This document shows positions 36,683 to 45,139 of a stretch of 64,000 nucleotides of DNA, piece by piece. Every line of letters starts with the position of its first letter. The stretch's first letter is position 1. The position numbers and the translations under genes were made by a program. Below the pieces are notes generated by a model. The model saw only the letters and a list, made by a program, of their open reading frames with translations, was not told where the DNA came from and searched no databases. The DNA comes from B30-G6 sp963701385 (lineage in GTDB: Bacteria; Desulfobacterota; Desulfobacteria; Desulfobacterales; B30-G6), in the NCBI GenBank assembly GCA_963701385.1, contig CAVOZW010000017.1, positions 248,001-312,000 on the forward strand, written 5' to 3'.

Positions 36683-37342
36683 TTACCAGTCTTTTGCATG
36701 TCTCACGGCCCCGAACTCCGACCCCATATACGCCCTTGTAAACGGAGAGAATAGCATGTGACTCAGTCGTGTAAATGGGATGGCAATCAGCATGATTTCT
36801 CCACACAGAATATGGAGGTTAAGGAACAGCGGGTAGTTGAACCACTGGTGATAGGCGATGTATCCGGTCGCAAACGGCGCTGCAACAATGAGCAGGATCA
36901 CATAATCTGAGGCCGATGTGACATATTGAACCTCCGGTCGCGACATCCTTCTAATCAAGAAAAAGGCACAAGCCCCCAGGACCACCAGGGCCATCCCATC
37001 AGCAAGGCTGTCCGGAAGCGACCACCAGCTGATATGCCAGGCTTCTTCCCACAGAATGACATGCGCTAGCAGAAATAAAGGTGTCAGGAAAAGACAGAGA
37101 TGAAAAGCGAAAGTCACGACGGTCAAGACCGGATGCTTTTTCGAGTTTGTCGTAGCAAAAGGAACGACCCAGTGCAGGATGGAGCGTAAGCTGTATTTCC
37201 AGCTCATATAGGAAAAAATAAAGGGTTCTTTTTTGTGCACAAGGACCAGCATCGCGACCAAGCGGTATAGGCTGCCAGCGATAAAAATGATGAACGTTGC
37301 CCAAGCCAATGGTCCGGTCAACAATCCATAAAATTCGTGCAT
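36683..37342 (-). CDS. tmcC: Tmc complex membrane subunit TmcC (NarI/cytochrome b-like)
   Basis: Integral membrane cytochrome-b-type protein of 219 residues with about five hydrophobic helices: ~8-33, ~75-100, ~118-135, ~146-165, ~172-190. Candidate heme ligands are His residues in LHWVVPF, FAFHLCLFL, AHVILW and LNLHILCGE. GGGGGG precedes the ATG. It passes electrons between the periplasmic cytochrome TmcA and TmcB. Confidence 0.9.
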   Translation of the reverse strand: MHEFYGLLTGPLAWATFIIFIAGSLYRLVAMLVLVHKKEPFIFSYMSWKYSLRSILHWVVPFATTNSKKHPVLTVVTFAFHLCLFLTPLFLLAHVILWEEAWHISWWSLPDSLADGMALVVLGACAFFLIRRMSRPEVQYVTSASDYVILLIVAAPFATGYIAYHQWFNYPLFLNLHILCGEIMLIAIPFTRLSHMLFSPFTRAYMGSEFGAVRHAKDW

Positions 37343-37350
37343 GATCCCCC

Positions 37351-38613
37351 CTAACGAGTGAACTCGCCGACAGGTGCGACCCGCCGGTAATAGGTGTTGT
37401 CTTGGATGTATCTGAGCAGGATCTTATCACCCTCCGGGCTGAAAACCGGGCTCCAGGCTGCATCGACCATGTTGGGCCCCAGGTGATCATTCAACACAAC
37501 GGCATATTTTCCGTTCTTTTCGATTTTTACGGCCACATGTTCCCCATTAGGGCTGAAAACCGGCCGCCATGCCATGTCAAAGGTGTTGGACCAGGGAATA
37601 CCATCTGTAACCACATACCAATTCCGGCCCTCTTTGGCCAAGGCGCCCACCCGTTTACCATCCGGGCTGAATACAACATCGGTGACCATGTCTTTGAAAC
37701 TTCGCTTCCATGGCAAGCCATCGATTGCGACGGTCCATCGGCCATATTTGGGTGCCACAATCGCCGCTATTCGGTTGCCATCAGGGCTGAACATCTGGTG
37801 CCATAATTGAACAAAGGGCCGGTCCCATACCGGTTCGCCATCCTGCGCCAGCATCCACTGACCTTCCAGCCGAACCGGAGCCACCACCTGATTCTTATTT
37901 GGATGGAAAACAGGCTCCCAAACACAGGCATAGGTGCGACCCCAGGTTTGGCCATCTACGGCAATCGTATAGTCATAGAGACTTTGCCTTACTTCCGCAG
38001 CCAGGTGCTGGCCGTCCGAACTGATGGCCAGGTTCCAAACATTGACAAATGTCGTATCCCAGGCTTTTCCCTGCAGCGCTGCAGTAAATGTTCCTTGCTT
38101 GAATTTGTGAATTTCACCCGAATCGGCATCCACAACCTGGACTGCTCCCGCCGTTTTGGTTCCACAGTCACTCAAGGCAAAATAGGTCATGTTGGCATAG
38201 GTCTCGTCCCAGGCGTTTCCGTTCAGTACCATGCAGTAGCGCATGTCCTGCTGGGCTGCCACTGCTAGGCTGCCACCGTGCCGGCTGTATAGGGGACTCC
38301 ATACATATCCGAACCTGTTTTCCCAACAAACACCATCGATGGCAACGGTCCATTCGCCCTGCTCTGATACCAGTGCCGACAAACATCCATCTGCTAAAAA
38401 CCTGAGATGCCATATCTTGTCAAAATTGGACTCCCAGGTATCTCCGTTCGCGCAGACACTGAAAGTTTCCTCACCGGTATTGACGATAGCAGCCACCTTT
38501 TCACCATCTGGGCTGACATACGGTTCTTCAACCCATCCAAAGCGGCCCTGCCAATCAGCCATGGGGATTTTTTTTTGGCCTGTCTCCCAGTCCCAATGCT
38601 TGCTGTCGATCAT
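37351..38613 (-). CDS. tmcD: Tmc complex Trp-rich repeat protein TmcD
   Basis: It has 420 residues without signal peptide. About nine ~45-residue repeats carry the pattern W-x3-F-x3-W-x2-FSPDG-x3-A-x-V (for example WSNTFDMAWRPVFSPNGEHV), predicting a beta-propeller. In Desulfovibrio TmcD is the conserved Trp-rich protein of the complex, without known cofactor. AAGGGGG precedes the ATG. It leads the operon here and is 8 bases from tmcC. Confidence 0.88.
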   Translation of the reverse strand: MIDSKHWDWETGQKKIPMADWQGRFGWVEEPYVSPDGEKVAAIVNTGEETFSVCANGDTWESNFDKIWHLRFLADGCLSALVSEQGEWTVAIDGVCWENRFGYVWSPLYSRHGGSLAVAAQQDMRYCMVLNGNAWDETYANMTYFALSDCGTKTAGAVQVVDADSGEIHKFKQGTFTAALQGKAWDTTFVNVWNLAISSDGQHLAAEVRQSLYDYTIAVDGQTWGRTYACVWEPVFHPNKNQVVAPVRLEGQWMLAQDGEPVWDRPFVQLWHQMFSPDGNRIAAIVAPKYGRWTVAIDGLPWKRSFKDMVTDVVFSPDGKRVGALAKEGRNWYVVTDGIPWSNTFDMAWRPVFSPNGEHVAVKIEKNGKYAVVLNDHLGPNMVDAAWSPVFSPEGDKILLRYIQDNTYYRRVAPVGEFTR

Positions 38614-38851
38614 AAATCCCCCTTCTTGCCACCTAAACTGACGATCAGCAACGTTGAGAATCGCTCAATCTAGAGGTTGCATCACTCGATATACCGTCAG
38701 TCAATCTGTTTTCAGCTCTTTAGGTCCATACGCTATCAGTGCACTTCTTTAAAGTGGTTGTATTTCAGGGCGGGAAAACCTTGCATTGGCTATTGATCGC
38801 CCATCTGACAGAAATCCCTTTTGGCCAGAAGCAATAACTCAAATACAAGAG

Positions 38852-38879
38852 ATGATATTTCATACTGAATATGTGTCAA
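38852..38879 (-). promoter_or_regulatory. candidate promoter of the tmc operon
   Basis: On the minus strand TTGACA (38874-38879), 16 bases, TATCAT (38852-38857). A leader of ~230 bases would precede tmcD. The 442-base gap 38614-39055 shows no gene or further clear element. Confidence 0.4.
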
Positions 38880-39055
38880 AATAGCAAGTCTGAATAAAAA
38901 CGTGCCGCGATAATGGCCGATGCGAATTTCGGCGTTACGCTTAAAGAACCCCTTGTCTAACACGGCGCACCATGCTATCAGAAGACAGTATTTCGGGAAC
39001 CCCCCCGACAGCATTTTTAGGCGCTATTCTTTTTTTTCAAAAGGAGGGAAGGTCC

Positions 39056-39553
39056 ATGCCAGATATCAGCAAGTATGTACCACTGCTTGTGGTGATTTGT
39101 GTCGGAATTGTCTTTCAGGTTCTGCTGATCCCGCTCGATTGTATTACCAAGCCCTATAAAGCAGCGCTAGGGTTTACCGAGGCTTATTTAAAAATGGATC
39201 CATCCATGGCGAACTATTTATGTGAAGAGAGTAGAACAGTCGATGATGTCGACACCGTGGCACAGTATATCTACGGCATGACACAGCAGGCCAAGAAGCG
39301 CGGATTTGATAAGCCCTACCTCAAGAGCAAGCTCTACAATGTCATGACGCACACCACGTATTCAGGCGATTCAGAAGCAACGGTTTCCATTTCAGCCAAA
39401 AAAAGAACCGCTATCAACCCGGTTTATGCATTGGTTACCAAGCTGTTTCACATAGGCGAAACCCGTCCATTCGACGAAACCTTGAACATCGTCAAGCAAG
39501 ACGGCCGCTGGAAGGTCTGCGGTTCGCCCCTGTCCCTGCACCAGGATGTCTGA
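39056..39553 (+). CDS. hypothetical single-pass membrane-anchored protein
   Basis: It has 165 residues from the ATG at 39056 (AAAAGGAGGG upstream; the open frame extends further without support). One hydrophobic segment near the N-terminus (YVPLLVVICVGIVFQVLLI) acts as an uncleaved anchor. The rest is a soluble alpha/beta domain that ends in strands like EATVSISAKKRTAINPVYAL and RPFDETLNIVKQDGRWKVC, reminiscent of NTF2-like/DUF4878 domains. It is followed after 8 bases by an HD-domain gene. Function is unknown. Confidence 0.75.
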   Translation: MPDISKYVPLLVVICVGIVFQVLLIPLDCITKPYKAALGFTEAYLKMDPSMANYLCEESRTVDDVDTVAQYIYGMTQQAKKRGFDKPYLKSKLYNVMTHTTYSGDSEATVSISAKKRTAINPVYALVTKLFHIGETRPFDETLNIVKQDGRWKVCGSPLSLHQDV

Positions 39554-39561
39554 TTTGAGAT

Positions 39562-40326
39562 ATGGAGACGATTTACACAAGGATTCAGGCTAGAGCCCGT
39601 CAGATTGTCTCCAGCTTTCCGATACCCGATTTTTATCAGCAAGAGGTCGGCGCCATCGACCTGTCTTCCAAGCTGATGAAAAAAAGCAAGCACATTGCCG
39701 ATCTTAAGGCCATCGTCTCTGAACATCTCGAAGACGACTTCGGGCATGGTCTGCAGCATGCCGTAAAGGTCAGCCTGGAAGCCGGTTCTCTGGTTCTGAT
39801 TGAGGCACGGCAGATGCCGCTTTCCCGTCAGGCCATCACCAGACGTGTTCTCCTGGCCCAGTGCGCAGGACTTCTTCACGATATCCGACGGAAAAAGAAA
39901 GATCATGCCATCAAAGGCGCAGAATTTACCGAAAAGCTTCTGCGCGATTTTCCCCTCTCATCCAAAGAGGTAACGAATATCTGCCGTGCCATACAGAATC
40001 ATGAAGCCTTCAAAGATAAAATAAAGATTGAATCACCCGATGGAAAACTCATTTCGGACTGCCTTTACGATGCCGATAAGTTTCGATGGGGCCCGGACAA
40101 TTTTACGGACACCCTCTGGGAGATGGTTTCTTTTCTGAATCCGCCGCTGAAAACATTTATCGCACACTACCCCAAAGGCATGCGAGGCCTCGAAAAAATC
40201 AAGCACACTTTTCGGTCCCAAGCAGGACAACGATACGGTCCGCAGTTCATCGATATCGGTCTCGGCATCGGTGAAGCACTGTATCGGGTGATACAGGAAG
40301 AATTTGTTCAATTCCAGGAGCGTTGA
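39562..40326 (+). CDS. HD-domain phosphohydrolase-like protein
   Basis: It has 254 residues. The HD metal site is complete: His in GHGLQHAVKV, His-Asp in CAGLLHDIRRKKKDHA, His in IQNHEAF and a distal Asp in CLYDADKFRWGPDNF. This is typical of metal-dependent phosphohydrolases acting on nucleotides or second messengers. No partner domain is seen. It lies between a membrane protein (8 bases) and a LUD-domain gene (62 bases), probably one transcript. The substrate is unknown. Confidence 0.8.
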   Translation: METIYTRIQARARQIVSSFPIPDFYQQEVGAIDLSSKLMKKSKHIADLKAIVSEHLEDDFGHGLQHAVKVSLEAGSLVLIEARQMPLSRQAITRRVLLAQCAGLLHDIRRKKKDHAIKGAEFTEKLLRDFPLSSKEVTNICRAIQNHEAFKDKIKIESPDGKLISDCLYDADKFRWGPDNFTDTLWEMVSFLNPPLKTFIAHYPKGMRGLEKIKHTFRSQAGQRYGPQFIDIGLGIGEALYRVIQEEFVQFQER

Positions 40327-40388
40327 GCCAATAAGGGTATATACGTTCGAAAACACTACCAGCACAACGAACAAGCAGGAGGCATTCC

Positions 40389-41042
40389 ATGGAACAACCG
40401 ATTGAAATGTACTGGAAAATAAGACTAAACGACATCAAGGAACAGCTACAAGCCAATAACTTCGACGTTAGCATCGCCAGAAGCATATCCGATGCCAAGA
40501 CCCTTGTCCTGGAAAAACTCATCCCGCAGCTGAAACCCAAAAGCATATCCTGGGGGGGGTCCATGACTTTTGTGGCCAGTGGTCTGTATCAAAGCCTCAA
40601 GGATGCCGATAACCTGGAGGTCGTGGACACCTTTGATAAATCCCTTTCAAAATCGGAATCGCTTAAACGGAGACGTTCGTCCCTGTTGGTGGATCTCTTT
40701 ATTACCGGTACCAACGCCATTACCGAAGACGGTCAGCTGGTCAACCTCGACATGGTCGGTAACCGGGTCGGCGCCCTGACATTCGGACCAAAGAATGTCA
40801 TCGTACTGGCGGGCCGCAATAAGATCGTCCCGGATATCGAGGACGCCATGGCACGCATCAAGGACCTCGCCGCACCCGCCAATGCCATGCGCCTGGACAT
40901 GAAGACGCCCTGTACCAAAACAGCCTATTGTCACGAATGCAGCAGTCCGAATCGTATTTGCAACACATGGACCATCACGGAGAAAGCGTTCCCCAAGCAC
41001 AGGGTCAAAATTGTACTGATCAATGAAGCTGTGGGGCTGTAG
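40389..41042 (+). CDS. LUD-domain protein (LutC/YkgG-like, DUF162)
   Basis: It has 217 residues with the LUD fold: ISWGGSMTFVASGLYQSL, DLFITGTNAITEDGQLVNLD and VGNRVGALTFGPKNVIVLAG. An unusual Cys-rich stretch follows (CTKTAYCHECSSPNRIC; Cys at about 5 positions), which could bind metal or an Fe-S cluster. LUD proteins take part in L-lactate oxidation (LutABC), but no lutA/lutB lies beside it. A GGAGG ribosome-binding site precedes the ATG. Confidence 0.88.
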   Translation: MEQPIEMYWKIRLNDIKEQLQANNFDVSIARSISDAKTLVLEKLIPQLKPKSISWGGSMTFVASGLYQSLKDADNLEVVDTFDKSLSKSESLKRRRSSLLVDLFITGTNAITEDGQLVNLDMVGNRVGALTFGPKNVIVLAGRNKIVPDIEDAMARIKDLAAPANAMRLDMKTPCTKTAYCHECSSPNRICNTWTITEKAFPKHRVKIVLINEAVGL

Positions 41043-41225
41043 CCAAACCAGCGTTCGTGGGTAATAGCGCCCATTGGCTTTGTTGTGCAGATGGTATTGT
41101 CCATGGCTGCGGGGTATATCCGTTATGTCTTCCTTTCGTCATCAACCATTGCCTGTTTCAGCGACCCACTTACCCTTGAACCCCATCTTTCCCTCCCACC
41201 CTCTGCCCGCCAACCCTTTTCCTAT

Positions 41226-41254
41226 TTGACACACCTAATGCATTTCACTATACT
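41226..41254 (+). promoter_or_regulatory. sigma-70 promoter of fadD-map
   Basis: TTGACA (41226-41231), a 17-base spacer and TATACT (41249-41254), 82 bases before the fadD start. The rest of 41043-41335 shows no gene. Confidence 0.75.
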
Positions 41255-41335
41255 CTCCCAGAATTGTTAGATACCTGTTTGATGACTTGGTTTTTCAGCA
41301 ATCCCTACACGATTTTATCAGCAAAGGAGGTTATT

Positions 41336-43081
41336 ATGGCGGATAAACCCTGGCACGGAGAGAAATGGCCCCAAGGTGTACCTCGGGAAGTTACCGGGTA
41401 CGACAAACCCCTGTATACCATTCTGGATGATTCGGCGAATGCGTATCCGAATAATGTATACACGATCTTTAACGATGCGACGCGGACCTATGCCCAGGTC
41501 AAAGATACCGCAGACCGGATCGCCAATTTCCTGGTAGCCAAGGGAATCAAAAAGGGAGACCGGGTTGCCATCTTTCTCCCCAATCTGCCCCACTATCCAG
41601 CCATATTTTTTGGTATTCTCAAAGCAGGTGCCGTGTGTGTAACCTGCAACCCGGTCTACACTGCCGGTGAATTGAATTACCAACTGGGCGATGCCGGCGC
41701 CAAGATGGTCTTCTGCATGGACCATCCCCTCTTTTACCCCACAACCGTCAAGGCGATCAAAGACACCGATGTGGAAAACGTGGTCGTCTGCAACGTCAAA
41801 TCCTACCTGCCTTGGATCAAAGGCTTTCTGGGAGGTCTGTTGGGTAAAATTCCCAAAGCGGAAAGTTATCAGGACGGCCATCTCTTTTTTGACGATGTGG
41901 TGGCATCTGCCCAGCCAGCGCCGCCTGTCATGGATATCGACCCCATGAATGATCTTGCCTTGATCATTTATACCGGTGGTACCACCGGCCGCCCCAAAGG
42001 CGCCGCACTCACGCATGCCAATTTTTATCATAATGTCCTGGCCCTGGGAGAATGGGGCCGACTGCCGCACGAACCGAACGGTCCGCCGGAAAAACTCCGG
42101 CATGGCGGCTTTCACACCTATCTCGGTGTATTGCCGTGGTATCACAGCTTCGGTCTGACCGTCGCCATGCTTTCCGCCTGTGGCTCGGGCAGCAAGCTGA
42201 TTTGCATCCCCGACCCCCGTGCCGGCGATCCTCCGTTTACTGAAGTCTTGAAGGCTGTTCAAAAGTACCGGCCTACGCTGATGCCGGCAGTCCCCACAAT
42301 TTTTGTGGCCTTTACCAACCATGCCTTGCTGGACCAGTTCGACCTGACGTCGCTCATGGGTTGTTTTTCGGGCGGTGCGCCGCTTCCGCCCGAAGTCTGC
42401 AAACAATTCGAGGAAAAGACCGGTTCGATTATTTTCGAGGGCTACGGACTCAGTGAAACATCCCCTGTCGTGACGGCCAACCCCACCAACCAGAAAGACC
42501 GCAAGATCGGCTCCATCGGTTTCCCTGTGCCCAGCACCGACGTGAAAATCGTGGACCTCGACAGCGGCTTGAACGAATTGCCCCAGGGTCAAGATGGAGA
42601 GATTGCCATCCACGGCCCGCAGGTCATGCAGGGTTACTGGAATAAACCCGACGAAAACAAGGCGGTCTTCAGGGAAATCGATGGCAAGCGTTATTTTCTC
42701 ACCGGCGACATCGGCCACATCGATGAGGACGGCTACATTCTAATCACGGACCGCAAAAAAGACTTGATCATCGTCGGGGGTTTCAATGTCTATCCAAGAG
42801 AGGTTGAAGACATTCTGTTTACCCATCCCAAGGTTGCCCTGGTTGCCGTTGTGGGTGTTCCGGATGCCAAGAGTGGTGAAATTGTCAAGGCCTATATTCA
42901 ACTGAAACCGGGTGAAACCGCAACCGAAGAGGAGATCATGTCTTTTTGCAAGGAAAACATGGCCGGATACAAACGCCCACGTCTCATAGAGTTTCGAGAG
43001 GAGGTGCCTGTGTCGAATGTCGGCAAAGTGCTTCGACGGGTTCTGCGGGACGAGGAAATAGAGAAACACAAAAACCAATGA
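41336..43081 (+). CDS. fadD: long-chain fatty acid-CoA ligase
   Basis: AMP-forming acyl-CoA synthetase of 581 residues from the ATG at 41336 (AAAGGAGG upstream; an open stretch 72 bases upstream is not family-like). The AMP-binding P-loop is LIIYTGGTTGRPKGAALTH. The linker YGLSETSPV, YFLTGDIGHIDEDGYILITD, RKKDLIIVGGFNVYPREVE and catalytic Lys in SNVGKVLRRVLRDEE are present. It activates fatty acids for beta-oxidation or lipid synthesis. Its stop overlaps the map start (ATGA). Confidence 0.94.
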   Translation: MADKPWHGEKWPQGVPREVTGYDKPLYTILDDSANAYPNNVYTIFNDATRTYAQVKDTADRIANFLVAKGIKKGDRVAIFLPNLPHYPAIFFGILKAGAVCVTCNPVYTAGELNYQLGDAGAKMVFCMDHPLFYPTTVKAIKDTDVENVVVCNVKSYLPWIKGFLGGLLGKIPKAESYQDGHLFFDDVVASAQPAPPVMDIDPMNDLALIIYTGGTTGRPKGAALTHANFYHNVLALGEWGRLPHEPNGPPEKLRHGGFHTYLGVLPWYHSFGLTVAMLSACGSGSKLICIPDPRAGDPPFTEVLKAVQKYRPTLMPAVPTIFVAFTNHALLDQFDLTSLMGCFSGGAPLPPEVCKQFEEKTGSIIFEGYGLSETSPVVTANPTNQKDRKIGSIGFPVPSTDVKIVDLDSGLNELPQGQDGEIAIHGPQVMQGYWNKPDENKAVFREIDGKRYFLTGDIGHIDEDGYILITDRKKDLIIVGGFNVYPREVEDILFTHPKVALVAVVGVPDAKSGEIVKAYIQLKPGETATEEEIMSFCKENMAGYKRPRLIEFREEVPVSNVGKVLRRVLRDEEIEKHKNQ

Positions 43082-43965
43082 AACATAAACTCGACAAAGT
43101 CGGCAGGAATGACCCCTGCCCTTGTGGCAGCGGCTTGAAATACAAACGCTGCTGTATCGGCAGGGATCCTGCGGCACTGGAAAGCCTGGAACAGCGCTAT
43201 AAAAGGAAATACCAGATCCATCTAAAAAAAGGGCCCGACATCGAGGGACTTCGCAAGGCCGGAAAACTGGTTATGGAAACGCTGGATCTGGCTGGATCCA
43301 GCGTTAAGCCTGGTTTGAAGACGGATGACATCAATACCCTCGTGCACGACTTCACCATCCAGAACCACGCCATACCGGCACCCCTCAATTACCGGGGATT
43401 TCCCAAGAGTGTCTGCGTCTCGGTCAACGATGTTATCTGCCACGGCATCCCGGGAAAGTACCGACTCAAGGACGGTGACATCGTCAACATCGATATCACC
43501 TCCATTCTGGACGGGTATTATGCCGATGCAAGCAAAACCTTTTTCGTGGGTTCTCCGAGTCCCAAAGCCAGAAAAATTGTCAAGGTAGCCAGGCAGAGCC
43601 TCAAAGAAGGGATGGCCGTGGTAAGACCTGGAAACACCGTCGGTGATATTGGTCATGCCATACAGCACTATGCCGAGAGCAAAGGCTGCTCTGTTGTGCG
43701 GGATTTTGTGGGTCACGGCATCGGCACGGACTTTCATGAACATCCGCAAATTCCTCATTTCGGGAAAAAAGGCGAGGGAATTGAACTGATACCGGGTATG
43801 GTGTTTACCATCGAGCCCATGATCAATCTGGGAGGTTTTTCCCTGCGCATTCTGAAAGACAGATGGACGGCCGTAACCAAGGACGGCTCCCTGTCCGCCC
43901 AGTTTGAACAGACGCTCCTGGTGACGGAAAATGGACTGGAGAGTCTGACCCCGTACGATCTGTAG
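43078..43965 (+). CDS. map: methionine aminopeptidase type I with N-terminal SEC-C zinc motif
   Basis: Removes initiator Met. It has 295 residues. Residues ~9-27 form a SEC-C zinc motif (NDPCPCGSGLKYKRCC), also found at the SecA C-terminus and on ribosome-associated enzymes. The pita-bread catalytic domain has metal ligands in NIDITSILDGYYADASKTF, GHGIGTDFHEHPQIPH, MVFTIEPMI and FEQTLLVTENG. The ATG overlaps the fadD stop (ATGA), so translation is coupled, an unusual partner for map. The zinc motif probably docks it on the ribosome. Confidence 0.95.
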   Translation: MKHKLDKVGRNDPCPCGSGLKYKRCCIGRDPAALESLEQRYKRKYQIHLKKGPDIEGLRKAGKLVMETLDLAGSSVKPGLKTDDINTLVHDFTIQNHAIPAPLNYRGFPKSVCVSVNDVICHGIPGKYRLKDGDIVNIDITSILDGYYADASKTFFVGSPSPKARKIVKVARQSLKEGMAVVRPGNTVGDIGHAIQHYAESKGCSVVRDFVGHGIGTDFHEHPQIPHFGKKGEGIELIPGMVFTIEPMINLGGFSLRILKDRWTAVTKDGSLSAQFEQTLLVTENGLESLTPYDL

Positions 43966-44302
43966 CAATGAAACCCCTGGTCATTTCTCTGGTTTTGTTG
44001 TCCGCCGTGATGCATGCATTGCAGAACCCTGTTTTACATCGTCATCTTCATTGGCTGCTATTTCATCGCCATTGCAGGCGGATAGCCTATACGTCAACGC
44101 TAGGGCCCTGAATACAGGTGCCAATACCCCTGTCACCCCCTTACAGACTCGCCAGTTGTCTCCTTTTCGATCGTCGTCCCTTGTCTTTGTTCTTGACACG
44201 TCACTGGGATCCTAGTATCCTAATTTCGCTTTGCAATGTTACCGATTGTACCTATCGTCGTTGCCATAAGTATCTTATCGTCTTGGCCCTGATGTTCCTT
44301 AC

Positions 44303-44374
44303 GAACGCTTATCTGCAAGTTCGAGCGGTTGTTTGACGTTATGTGCCGAAGCAGTTTCGAAACGTTATTTTGAC
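44303..44374 (+). repeat. 72-bp dispersed repeat, copy 1
   Basis: It aligns without gaps to 63781-63852, about three quarters identical; shared blocks include CGTTAT-TGCCG and GTTTCG-AACGTT. It ends 21 bases before the GntR gene. The 43966-44302 stretch before it shows no gene. Confidence 0.7.
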
Positions 44375-44395
44375 GCTACAGATCCGGACCAAACC

Positions 44396-45082
44396 ATGTC
44401 ACCGATTATTACCCAAAACAGCTGGAGCCTGCGCAAGGAGATTTTCGATTATCTCAGCGGCCAGATAGAAAAAGGCGCCCTGATACCGGGTTCTCTCATC
44501 AACGTGCGCAAGTTGACCGAACAGCTGAATGTCAGCCGCACACCGTTGCGCGAGGCCCTTGCCCAGCTGGAGATCCAGGGTCTGGTGTCCATACTGCCCC
44601 AGCGTGGCGTCCGGATCAATGTTCTGATGTATGAAGACCTGCTGGACCTCTTTGAAATTATCGGGGCTCTCGAGTCCCAGGTAATTTTGACGGTTTTCCC
44701 TCAGATCACGCAGAACAAGATCAATCTGATGAAGCGCTACAACCGGGCCATGGAACAGGCCCTCAAACAAGGAAAAAACAGAACTTTTCATGAGACCAAT
44801 ATTCTCTTTCACAGGGTCTTTCTCGATCTGTCCGCCAACCGGGAACTGACCAACTATGTGAGCAGCCTGAAGCTGAGATTGTTCGGGTTTGCCCTCAAAA
44901 GTTACCGGGATCGGTTTAAAAGGGCGATTGTCGCAGAACATGCTGTACTTATCGACCTGCTGGGGCAAGACAACCCCATTGCCGCTGCCGACTATCTGAA
45001 AGACGTTCATTGGCAATTCAATTACCCTGATAATTTTATACGACCCGATGTGGTTGAAAACAACACAACTGCCAAGGTTTAA
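44396..45082 (+). CDS. GntR-family transcriptional regulator (FCD/FadR subfamily)
   Basis: It has 228 residues from the ATG at 44396; the open frame reaches 44333, but that part lies inside a repeat. The N-terminal winged helix-turn-helix has LTEQLNVSRTPLREALAQLE. A helical FCD ligand domain follows, with metal or ligand residues around FHETNILFHRVFLDLSANRE and AEHAVLIDLL. It precedes xsc by 57 bases on the same strand, so it is the likely regulator of the sulfonate genes; the effector is unknown. Confidence 0.92.
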   Translation: MSPIITQNSWSLRKEIFDYLSGQIEKGALIPGSLINVRKLTEQLNVSRTPLREALAQLEIQGLVSILPQRGVRINVLMYEDLLDLFEIIGALESQVILTVFPQITQNKINLMKRYNRAMEQALKQGKNRTFHETNILFHRVFLDLSANRELTNYVSSLKLRLFGFALKSYRDRFKRAIVAEHAVLIDLLGQDNPIAAADYLKDVHWQFNYPDNFIRPDVVENNTTAKV

Positions 45083-45139
45083 ATTTAGAATCTGATGATA
45101 TGAAAAAGCCCAACACTAAATCGAGATAAGGAGACAAAC

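Noticed and set aside
41318..42718. 466-codon open frame on the minus strand
   Set aside because: Antisense to the clearly real fadD; a shadow of its codon bias.
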